Assembly (NCBI GenBank): GCA_036376245.1
Contig: DASVAS010000040.1
Location: 62,001-126,000 of the forward strand
Direction: 5' to 3'
Length of the DNA stretch: 64,000 nt
DNA from: DATARR01 sp036376245
GTDB lineage: Bacteria; Acidobacteriota; Thermoanaerobaculia; Multivoradales; UBA5704
The notes under the pieces are model-generated. The model did not search any database. It saw only the letters and a list, made by a program, of their open reading frames with translations, and was not told the origin of the DNA. Position numbers and translations under genes: made by a program. Position 1 is the first letter of the stretch; each line of letters begins with the position of its first letter. Positions 7,608-15,122 of this stretch are shown in pieces.

Positions 7608-8659
7608 GGCGCCGCGGCGCGGACCTCGGCGGGACCGCTCTCGTTGCCGGCCGAATCCACCGCCGTCACCCGGTAGGTGTAGGCCCGCCCCGAGGCGACC
7701 CCGGTGTCGGTGTATTCCGGGTTTTCCACCGGCTGCGCCGTGACGCGCTCGAACTCGCCGTCGCCGTCGCGCCGGTAGACGACGTATCCGACCACGTCTT
7801 CCGCTTCGCTGGCCCGCCAGACGAGGCGCACGCGGCCCGCCTCGGCCAGCGCCACCAGCTCGGTGGGCGCCGGCGGCGCGAAGCGGTCCTGGTAGCGCAC
7901 CTCGCGCTCGCTGGCGATGGCGCTCTCGATGGGCGGCGCCAGTTGCGACAGGGCCGTCACCGCGTAGATGTAGCTCTGGCCGAACGCCGCCGAGCTGTCC
8001 AGCCAGCTCCGCTCCTGGGCGCCGGTCGTGTGCAGCGGCTTGCCGTGCGCCCGCTCCTGGGCTCCCCGGCGGTAGATGTTGTAGCCGACGGCTCCCTCGA
8101 CGCCCGACCACTCCACCTGGATGCCGTCCGCCCGCGCGGTGGTGGTGATCTGCTGCGGCGAGGCCGGCGGCGCCTTCGGCACCACCGAGACCACGTTCGA
8201 CAGCTCGGACGGATCTTCCTCCTTGCCGTAGGTGCGGACGGCGTAGTACCGCGCCTGCGGCGCCGCGCCGGCGGGGGCCGCGGGCAGGGGGATCAGGACG
8301 TTGATCCGGCTGCCCTCGGTGGCCGCGGTCAGGTCGGCGCCGGCCAGCCGCTGCGTCACCTTGGCGGCGGCGCTGAGCTGCCGGGGGTCCATGGGGGCCG
8401 CCTTGCCGTCCGAAGACGCCTCGCGGACGACCTCCAGCACCTCGACGGCCGTGACGCCTTCGAGGGCCGCGCCGGCCGGGGTGGTCTGCGGGTAGCTGAA
8501 GCTCAGGAGCAGCCGCGGTCCCTGCTGCACGACCGCGAGGTCCTTCGTCGGCGCCGGCACGGCGCGCAGGGGAGGAACGGGGTCCCCCTGCTTGCCGCAG
8601 CCGAGGGGAGCCAGCGCGGCCGCCATGAGGGCGGCCAGCGCCAATTTTCTATAGGACAT
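7604..8659 (-). CDS. lipoprotein with fibronectin type III domains
   Basis: A 351-residue lipoprotein. The start at 8659 gives MSYRKLALAALMAAALAPLGC, where LGC is a lipobox; an ATG 51 nt upstream would spoil the signal peptide. Two clear FN3-like beta-sandwich repeats occupy roughly residues 165-250 and 260-350: WSGVEGAVGYNIYRRG with SYIYAVTAL, and WRASEAEDVVGYVVYRRD with YTYRVTAVDSAGNES. A less regular first domain precedes them. It starts 11 nt inside the end of hslU. FN3 lipoproteins next to lysA/dap genes are common in several phyla; the role is unknown, presumably an envelope scaffold or binding protein. Confidence 0.75.
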   Translation of the reverse strand: MSYRKLALAALMAAALAPLGCGKQGDPVPPLRAVPAPTKDLAVVQQGPRLLLSFSYPQTTPAGAALEGVTAVEVLEVVREASSDGKAAPMDPRQLSAAAKVTQRLAGADLTAATEGSRINVLIPLPAAPAGAAPQARYYAVRTYGKEEDPSELSNVVSVVPKAPPASPQQITTTARADGIQVEWSGVEGAVGYNIYRRGAQERAHGKPLHTTGAQERSWLDSSAAFGQSYIYAVTALSQLAPPIESAIASEREVRYQDRFAPPAPTELVALAEAGRVRLVWRASEAEDVVGYVVYRRDGDGEFERVTAQPVENPEYTDTGVASGRAYTYRVTAVDSAGNESGPAEVRAAAP

Positions 8660-10031
8660 AGCGTGAGAGATCCTGGTCCTTGACGATGCCCGCGAGCACC
8701 TGGCGGACATAATCGGCGTCCACCTTCATGGCGACGCCCGACATGTCGGGCGCCTCGAAAGAGACCTCGTCGAGCAGGCGCTCCATGATCGTCGAGAGCC
8801 GCCGCGCGCCGATGTTCTCGGTCGTGGAGTTGACCTCCACGGCCAGGCGGGCGATCTCGGCGATGCCGTCGGGGCTGAACTCGAGCTGCACCCCCTCGGT
8901 GGACAGCAGGGCCGAGTACTGCTTGGTCAGCGCGGTCTCCGGCTCCGTCAGGATGCGCACGAAGTCCTGCTCGGTCAAGGCGTCGAGCTCCACCCGGATG
9001 GGGAAACGGCCCTGGAGCTCGGGGATGAGGTCCGACGGCTTGCTCACGTGGAACGCGCCGGCGGCGATGAACAGGATGTGGTCGGTCTTGACCATTCCAT
9101 ACTTGGTGGAGACGTTGGTCCCCTCGACGATGGGCAGCAGGTCGCGCTGCACGCCCTCGCGCGAGACGTCCGGGCCGCGGCTTCCTTCGCGGCCGGCGAC
9201 CTTGTCGATCTCGTCGAGGAAGATCAACCCTCCCTGCTCGACCCGCTCGCGGGCCTCGCGGGAGACCTGGGTGCGGTCGATCAGCTTCTCGGACTCCTGC
9301 TGCTGCAGGATCTCCCGCGCCTCGGCCACCGTCACCTGCTGCTTCCGCTTGCGGGCGAAGAGGCCGGGGAGCATCTCCTTGATGTTGATGCCCACCTCCT
9401 CGACCCCCTGCGGGGTGAACATCTCGAAACTCGGAGAGGACGAGTCGTCCACCTCGATCTCGACGCGCCGCTGGTCCATGGCGCCGGAGCGGAGCTTCTC
9501 CCGGAACTTCTCGCGGGTCGAGGCCAGCTCGTCCTCGTTGTCCTCCTCGTGGCGCAGGTAGGCGTTGACCGGCCGGGGCGGCACCAGGAGCTGCAGCAGG
9601 CGGTCCTCGGCGCGCGCCGCGGCGGCCTCGCGCACGGCGTCCCGCTTCTCCTCCTTGACCATCGCCACGGCGGTCTCCACCAGGTCGCGCACCATCGACT
9701 CGACGTCGCGGCCGACGTAGCCGACCTCGGTGAACTTGCTCGCCTCGACTTTCAGGAACGGGGCCCTGGCGAGCTTGGCGAGACGGCGGGCGATCTCCGT
9801 CTTGCCCACGCCCGTGGGGCCGATCATCAGGATGTTCTTGGGCGCGATCTCGTCGGCGATCTCCGCCGGGAGCTGCTGCCGGCGCCAGCGGTTGCGCAGC
9901 GCGATGGCCACGGCGCGCTTCGCCTGCCGCTGCCCGACCACGAACTTGTCGAGCTCGACGACGATCTGCCGCGGCGTCATGTTGTCGATCACAAGACCTG
10001 AATGGGTCTCGCCGGGAACCTGAAGGGTCAT
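8649..10031 (-). CDS. hslU: HslU ATPase subunit of the HslUV protease
   Basis: A 460-residue AAA+ unfoldase that feeds substrates to HslV. Walker A GPTGVGKT is at residues 71-78, the pore loop GYVG at 104-107, and Walker B is LIFLDEIDK. The charged intermediate domain with coiled coil lies between about 120 and 245, and sensor-2 is in IGARRLSTIMERLLDEVSFEAP. The C-terminal tail DQDLSRYVL is the segment that inserts into HslV to activate it. It starts 8 nt after hslV ends. An upstream open frame overlaps hslV antisense to nothing useful, so the ATG at 10031 is chosen. Confidence 0.95.
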   Translation of the reverse strand: MTLQVPGETHSGLVIDNMTPRQIVVELDKFVVGQRQAKRAVAIALRNRWRRQQLPAEIADEIAPKNILMIGPTGVGKTEIARRLAKLARAPFLKVEASKFTEVGYVGRDVESMVRDLVETAVAMVKEEKRDAVREAAAARAEDRLLQLLVPPRPVNAYLRHEEDNEDELASTREKFREKLRSGAMDQRRVEIEVDDSSSPSFEMFTPQGVEEVGINIKEMLPGLFARKRKQQVTVAEAREILQQQESEKLIDRTQVSREARERVEQGGLIFLDEIDKVAGREGSRGPDVSREGVQRDLLPIVEGTNVSTKYGMVKTDHILFIAAGAFHVSKPSDLIPELQGRFPIRVELDALTEQDFVRILTEPETALTKQYSALLSTEGVQLEFSPDGIAEIARLAVEVNSTTENIGARRLSTIMERLLDEVSFEAPDMSGVAMKVDADYVRQVLAGIVKDQDLSRYVL

Positions 10032-10039
10032 GGCTTCTC

Positions 10040-10582
10040 TCAAAGTTCCTCGATGGTGAGGCGGTCGTTGGTGAAGATGCAGATCTCGGAGGCGATCTTC
10101 ATCGCCTCGCGCACGATCTCGGGCGCGGAGAGCGAGGTGTGCCGCAGGAGGGCGCGCGCGGCGGAGAGGGCGAAGTTCGCCCCCGAGCCGATGGCCAGCA
10201 CCGGCTCGTCCTCGTCCGGCTGCATCAGCTCGCCCACTCCCGAGACGAAAAAGCTCTTGTCCTTGTCGGTGACGATGATCATGGCCTGCAACTGCCGCAG
10301 GGCGCGGTCGGTCCGCCAGTCCTTGGCGAGCTCCACCACCGCCCTCTCCAGGTTGCCGCCGAATTCTTCGAGTTTCTCTTCCAGGCGGACGAACAGCGCC
10401 AGCGCGTCGGCGCCGCCGCCCGCGAACCCCACCAGAACGTTGCCCTTGCCGGCGCGCCGGATCTTCCGGGCGCTGTTCTTCACGATGGTGTTCTGGTTCA
10501 TCGTAACCTGCCCGTCGCTGGCCATGCACACCTTGCCATTGCGCCGCACGAGCAGGACGGTCGTCGAACGAAACGTATCCAT
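10040..10582 (-). CDS. hslV: HslV peptidase subunit
   Basis: A 180-residue proteasome-beta-like threonine protease. The mature chain should begin at the first Thr of TTVLLVRRNGKV, so a six-residue propeptide MDTFRS precedes it; in enterobacteria only the initiator Met is removed. Family motifs include ASDGQVT, VGFAGGGADA, ELAKDWRTDR and AIGSGANFA. The ATG at 10582 fits the family better than one 42 nt upstream. The order trmFO-xerC-hslV-hslU here matches the codY region of Bacillus (trmFO, codV/xerC, clpQ, clpY). Confidence 0.95.
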   Translation of the reverse strand: MDTFRSTTVLLVRRNGKVCMASDGQVTMNQNTIVKNSARKIRRAGKGNVLVGFAGGGADALALFVRLEEKLEEFGGNLERAVVELAKDWRTDRALRQLQAMIIVTDKDKSFFVSGVGELMQPDEDEPVLAIGSGANFALSAARALLRHTSLSAPEIVREAMKIASEICIFTNDRLTIEEL

Positions 10583-10620
10583 GGGCCGGGGATTGTAACA
10601 GCAGGACCGCGAGCCCGGGG

Positions 10621-11547
10621 TCAACCCCGGTCCCGCCTGGCCCGGGGATGGGCGCCGCGGTAGACCGAGAGCAGCCTCTCCACCTCCAGATGGGTGTATT
10701 TCTGGGTGGTGGAGAGCGAGCTGTGGCCCAGCAGCTCCTGGATCGCCCGCAGATCGGCCCCGTTCTCCAGCAGGTGGGTGGCGAAGGTATGCCGCAGGGT
10801 ATGGGGGTGCACCCCCCGCGCCACGGACGCCGCGTCCACCCAGCGGTCGATGACCCGCCGTACCGAGCGGTCCGTCAGCCGGCCGCCGAAGCGGTTGAGG
10901 AAGACCGGCTCGCCGTCGCCGTCGTCCACGGCGCCGCGGGCGGTTTCCCAGACCTCCAGCCAGGCCCGTAGCGCCTCCGCCGCCGGCCGGCCGAAGGGGA
11001 CCATCCTCTCCTTGCTCCCCTTGCCCATGACGCGCAGCACCCGCGCCGAGAGGTCGATGTCCTGCCAGTCGAGCCCGACCAGCTCGGAGACCCGCAAGCC
11101 GGCGGCGTAGAGGACCTCCAGGATGGCGCGGTCCCGCCGCTCCAGGGGCTGGTCCCCGGAAGGCGCCTCGATCAGGCTCTCGACCTCGCCCGGCCGCAGA
11201 TGGCGGGGCAGGGTCTTGGGCGCCTTGGGCGTCTTCACCCCCTGGGCCGGATTGGCCTGGAGGATTCCCTCGCGGCAGGCGTAGCGGAAGAAGCTCCGCA
11301 CCGCCGAGAGGGTGCGCCCCTGGCTCTTCTTCGCCAGCCCCTGGCGGGTCATCGCCGCCAGGAAGGAGCGCACGGCCAGCGGGTCCACGTCGCCGGGTTG
11401 GATCTGGTCCGGCTCCTTGCCCAGGAAGTCCCGCGAGAGGAACTCCAGGAACATGGTCAGGTCGTGCTCGTAGGCGCGCAGGGTCTCCGGCGAGAGCTGG
11501 CGCTCCCCCTGGATGTGCTCCAGATAGCGGTGGATCAGCCGGCGCAT
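10621..11547 (-). CDS. xerC: tyrosine recombinase XerC
   Basis: A 308-residue site-specific recombinase that resolves chromosome dimers. The N-terminal SAM-like core-binding domain covers residues about 1-95. The catalytic domain has R152 (GLRVSEL), K176 in MGKGSKER, HxLR at 249-252 (HPHTLRH), H275 (LGHSSL) and the nucleophile Y284 (TQKYTH). Length and spacing match chromosomal XerC/CodV rather than phage integrases. Its start overlaps the 3' end of trmFO by 13 nt. No dif-like site was recognised in the window. Confidence 0.92.
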   Translation of the reverse strand: MRRLIHRYLEHIQGERQLSPETLRAYEHDLTMFLEFLSRDFLGKEPDQIQPGDVDPLAVRSFLAAMTRQGLAKKSQGRTLSAVRSFFRYACREGILQANPAQGVKTPKAPKTLPRHLRPGEVESLIEAPSGDQPLERRDRAILEVLYAAGLRVSELVGLDWQDIDLSARVLRVMGKGSKERMVPFGRPAAEALRAWLEVWETARGAVDDGDGEPVFLNRFGGRLTDRSVRRVIDRWVDAASVARGVHPHTLRHTFATHLLENGADLRAIQELLGHSSLSTTQKYTHLEVERLLSVYRGAHPRARRDRG

Positions 11548-12887
11548 GCCGCCTCGGCCGGGATGGTCGGGATGGCGGCCGGCACGCCGTTGCGCTCGGC
11601 CCAGGCGGCCAGCGCGGCCCAGGCCCGCTCGACGTAGGCGGCCCGGCGGTCCGCCTTGCGGAACCGCTCCCCCAGCTCCTCGAACAGGCCGTAGTTGATG
11701 TTGGCCGGCTGGAAGTGCCGGGGATCGGACTCGGTCAGGTGCCGCGCCAGGGCGCCCAGGGCCGTGGTGGCCGGGAACGGCTCGGGAACGCGTCCCTGCC
11801 GCTCCAGGGCGACGTAGAGGGCGATCGCCAGACCCGTGGCCGCGGATTCGAGGTATCCCTCGACACCCGTGATCTGCCCCGCGAGGCGAACCCGGGGCTC
11901 GGCTTTCACCCGGTAGTGCTTGTCCAGGTGGGTGGGCGCGTTGACGAAGGTGTTGCGGTGGATCTGCCCGAAGCGGACGAACCGTGCCTCCTCCAGCCCC
12001 GGGATCGTCTTCAGCACCCGCTGCTGCTCGCCCCACTTCATGCGCGACTGGAACCCCACCAGGTTGAACTGGCTCTTGGCCAGGTTCTCCTGCCGGAGCT
12101 GCACGACCGCGTACGGCCGCCGCCCGTCCGGAGCGGTCAGTCCCACCGGCTTCATGGGGCCGTAGCGCAGGGTGTCCACGCCGCGCCGGGCCATCTCCTC
12201 GATGGGCAGACAGCCCTCGAAGAAGACCGCCTTCTCGAACTCGTGCGGCGCCACCACCTCGGCTTCGGTGACGGCCGTGTGGAAGGCGAGGTACTCCTCC
12301 TTGTTCATGGGGGCGTTGAGGTAATCCTCCCCCTCGCCCTTGCCATAGCGCGACTGCCAGAAGAGCTTCGAGAAGTCGAGGCTGTCCGCCTCCACGATGG
12401 GCGCGATGGCGTCGTAGAAGTAGAGGTACTCGCTCCCCAGGAGCCCCTGGAGCCTGGCGGACATGGCTTCCGAGGTCAGCGGCCCGGTCGCCAGGACGAC
12501 CTCGCCGTCCGGGATCTCGGTGACCTCCTCCCGCCGCAGCTCGATCCGGGGGTGCCGGCCGATCGCCTCCGTCACCAGCGCCCCGAAGCGGTCGCGGTCC
12601 AGCGCCAGGGCGCCCCCGGCCGGCACGGACGCCTCGCGGGCCTTGCCGATGATGATCGACCCGAAGGCCTCCATCTCCCGCTTGAGGAGACCGGCGGCGT
12701 GGAACGGATCGTCGCTGCGCAGGGAATTGCTGCAGACCAGCTCCGCGAGATCCCCGGATTTGTGGGCGGGCGTGCCTTTGACCGGCCGCATCTCGTGCAG
12801 GACGACGTCCACGCCGCGCTCGGCGAGCTGCCAGGCGCATTCCGATCCGGCGAGACCGCCGCCGATGATGTGGACGGGGGAAGACAT
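11535..12887 (-). CDS. trmFO: folate/FAD-dependent tRNA m5U54 methyltransferase TrmFO
   Basis: A 450-residue flavoprotein that methylates U54 of tRNA using methylenetetrahydrofolate. The N-terminus holds the dinucleotide-binding motif IIGGGLAGSE (residues 7-16), followed by the family signature ELVCSNSLRSDD with its conserved Cys. C-terminal blocks (YRVKAEPRVRLAGQITGVEGYLESAATGLAIA, QPANINYGLF) are family hallmarks. The ATG at 12887 is preferred over one 63 nt upstream, which lies in the tail of the radical SAM gene. There is a 7-nt gap from that gene. Confidence 0.95.
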   Translation of the reverse strand: MSSPVHIIGGGLAGSECAWQLAERGVDVVLHEMRPVKGTPAHKSGDLAELVCSNSLRSDDPFHAAGLLKREMEAFGSIIIGKAREASVPAGGALALDRDRFGALVTEAIGRHPRIELRREEVTEIPDGEVVLATGPLTSEAMSARLQGLLGSEYLYFYDAIAPIVEADSLDFSKLFWQSRYGKGEGEDYLNAPMNKEEYLAFHTAVTEAEVVAPHEFEKAVFFEGCLPIEEMARRGVDTLRYGPMKPVGLTAPDGRRPYAVVQLRQENLAKSQFNLVGFQSRMKWGEQQRVLKTIPGLEEARFVRFGQIHRNTFVNAPTHLDKHYRVKAEPRVRLAGQITGVEGYLESAATGLAIALYVALERQGRVPEPFPATTALGALARHLTESDPRHFQPANINYGLFEELGERFRKADRRAAYVERAWAALAAWAERNGVPAAIPTIPAEAACAG

Positions 12888-12894
12888 GGCGGGA

Positions 12895-14256
12895 TTATAG
12901 GCGGGTGGACTCGATCTCCGCGTAGAAGCGCTCGCGCACGCCGTCCGCATTCATCCTGCACATCGGTACCATCTCGCCCTTGTAGGGGAGGCGGAAGACG
13001 CAGGCGGCCAGGCGCTCCCGGCCCAGCGGCGTGCGCACCTCCTCCGGGCTCATGAAGTGATGGCTCGTCAGGGTCAGTCCGTCGACGCGGAGGCGGCCCC
13101 GGAGGACGTCCAGGAGCAGGCGCCGCAGCGAGATCCCCGCCTCCTCACGGAAACGGGCGTCCGCCCAGCGCCGCACCCGCCCGAAGAGCCAGCGAGGATC
13201 GGCGCGCAGCATGCCGAGGAAGCGCGCCGCCTTCTCGACGGGCCGGTCGTCCCGGAAGGCCGTGCCGCCCAGGCCGCGCGCGAAGAACTCGCTCATCACG
13301 GCCACGTCCTCGGGCTCGTCGCGGATGAACTGGAACAGCCGCGGCTCCTCCCCCCGACGCTCCAGCGCCAGCACGGGCACGAAGCGCGTGCACTCCGTGT
13401 GGCCGAAATGCATCGGACCCGTCCCCCGGAGATCCAGCCCGAACGTGGCGGTCCCCCGGTCCACCTCCCGCCACAGCTCCCCGGCCGTCACCCCTCGCTG
13501 GCTCCTGCGCGTCCGGCCCACCTGGGCCAGCGGCTGGAAGCTCGCCAGGCCGAAGGCGTCGCGGTTGCGCACCAGCCAGCGCACCACGTCCGCGATCTGG
13601 GGGAGGTTGTCCTGGGTGACCGTCAGCGTCATGGCCGCCCGCAGCGGTCTGCCGGTGCGGCGGCGGGCCTCCCGGACCATGGCCGCGAATTCGTCCCGCA
13701 GCCCCATCAGCTCCAGCTCCGACTCCGGCGCCTTGTGGCCGTCCCGCCCACGCTGGGTGATGTCCACGTGGATCGAGACCTCGGTGAGCCCGCCGTCCGT
13801 CATCAGCCGCTCCAGCAGCCCGGGCCGCCGGCGGAAGCTGTCGCCGTGGGTCATCACCATGGGGACGCAGCCGATCGAGCGGGCGTAGCGCAGGATTTCG
13901 ATCAGCTCCCTCTCGGGGCGCAGCGTCACCTCGCCGTCGGTGATCTGGACGTTGCTCTTGGGGCCCAGCCAGCGGCGCATCTCGTCGAGCTGCCGCAGGA
14001 CGGCCGCGGTAGGAAGGGCCGGGATACGGTTCGCCTCGCGGCCGAGGTAGCAGCCGGTGCAGGCGAAGTCGCAGCGCGGTTGGATGCCGATGGTGGCGCC
14101 GCAGCCGGTGGCCTTCTGGCCGAGGCCCTGCCCGGGAAGACGCAGAGCGGGGTCGAGCCCCGCCCAGCGTTGCGCCAGCAGGCCGCGCTTCTCGGCCGTG
14201 GCCGGATCGCGGAGGAGATCCAGGGTTCCCCGCAGCGACCAGGGCTGTCCGATCAA
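12895..14256 (-). CDS. radical SAM protein of unknown function
   Basis: A 453-residue radical S-adenosylmethionine enzyme. The 4Fe-4S motif CxxxCxxC is C62-C66-C69 (RCDFACTGCY), followed by TDGEVTLRPE as the GGE-like SAM contact and VSIHVDIT in the barrel. Two further cysteine-bearing regions are seen: GCGATIG just before the cluster and, near the C-terminus, ACVFRLPYKGEMVPMCRMNADG, possibly an auxiliary site. No cobalamin domain is evident. It sits between DUF547 and trmFO with 16- and 7-nt spacings. The substrate is unknown; I do not recognise a characterised member. Confidence 0.8.
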   Translation of the reverse strand: MIGQPWSLRGTLDLLRDPATAEKRGLLAQRWAGLDPALRLPGQGLGQKATGCGATIGIQPRCDFACTGCYLGREANRIPALPTAAVLRQLDEMRRWLGPKSNVQITDGEVTLRPERELIEILRYARSIGCVPMVMTHGDSFRRRPGLLERLMTDGGLTEVSIHVDITQRGRDGHKAPESELELMGLRDEFAAMVREARRRTGRPLRAAMTLTVTQDNLPQIADVVRWLVRNRDAFGLASFQPLAQVGRTRRSQRGVTAGELWREVDRGTATFGLDLRGTGPMHFGHTECTRFVPVLALERRGEEPRLFQFIRDEPEDVAVMSEFFARGLGGTAFRDDRPVEKAARFLGMLRADPRWLFGRVRRWADARFREEAGISLRRLLLDVLRGRLRVDGLTLTSHHFMSPEEVRTPLGRERLAACVFRLPYKGEMVPMCRMNADGVRERFYAEIESTRL

Positions 14257-14272
14257 GCGCCCCTCCCCGGAG

Positions 14273-15055
14273 TTATTGCGAGTTGTCGTTCAGCTTCCAA
14301 CTGTACTCGTCGTACTGCACGTCGATCTGGTTGCCGGCGGCCACCATCTGCTTCCGCTTGTCCGGCGAGACGTAGTTGAGGAGGAACGGTATCGTGCCGC
14401 CGCCCCACTTGTAGAAATCTCCCTCGAACCAGTCCATCACCTTGGTGACATGCAGGACGAGCTCTCCGCCCTTCTTCTCCAGGCGTACGCCCTGGGGACC
14501 GTTGATGAACTTCCGGGTCTGATCCTCGAGCTGCTGCTGGACCCGGTCCCCGACATAGGGCTCGGTCCGGATGGCCGGGCAGCTCTCGGCGGCGCAGTTG
14601 ATGGCGAAGTGGATGCGCGGGTCCTTGAACCCGTTGCGGATCTTCTCGTTCTCGATGTCGTTCAGCGACATCTTGCCGCGTTTGGTGTCCACCAGGTCCT
14701 TCTTGAAGATGTTCAGGCGGATCACGGGGTCCGTCGAGAGGTCGCGGATCGACTCCACCGGGTAGTTGTCCACCACGATGCCGACGACGGAGATGTTGTA
14801 CAGGTTGATCCAGTAGGCGAGCTGGTCCTGTCGCGACAGGGTCTGGGCGTCGACCGCGGCCATCTGGCGGCGCAGGTTGTCGAGCGTGGCCTTGTCCTGG
14901 GCCTTGAGGGCCTTGTAGTTCATCCCCTTGGCGGGGTCGTAGTACTTGGAGAGCAGCTCCCCCCAGGGCCTGTAGTCCGGCGGCGCCGCGGCGGCGGCCG
15001 GGAGGGCCAGGGCCAGCAGGGCGAGAAGGATCAGGGTGAGGTTCGTCGTCTTCAT
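14273..15055 (-). CDS. exported DUF547 protein
   Basis: A 260-residue protein with a signal peptide (MKTTNLTLILLALLALALPAAAA) and a DUF547 domain over nearly the whole mature part. Recognisable blocks are DQLAYWINLYNISVV, VDTKRGKMSLNDIENEKIR, DPRIHFAINCAAESCPAIR and FINGPQGVRL. The Asn-Cys-Ala-Ala-Glu-Ser-Cys-Pro segment is the family's most conserved stretch and suggests a catalytic Cys/His site, but no activity is established. It is the first gene of the long leftward cluster. Confidence 0.85.
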   Translation of the reverse strand: MKTTNLTLILLALLALALPAAAAAPPDYRPWGELLSKYYDPAKGMNYKALKAQDKATLDNLRRQMAAVDAQTLSRQDQLAYWINLYNISVVGIVVDNYPVESIRDLSTDPVIRLNIFKKDLVDTKRGKMSLNDIENEKIRNGFKDPRIHFAINCAAESCPAIRTEPYVGDRVQQQLEDQTRKFINGPQGVRLEKKGGELVLHVTKVMDWFEGDFYKWGGGTIPFLLNYVSPDKRKQMVAAGNQIDVQYDEYSWKLNDNSQ

Positions 15056-15122
15056 GCTCCCACCTCTCTTACGCAGTGGCCCTCCGGAGCGGATGAGCGC
15101 AGGAGGATGGTAGCGCAGTACC

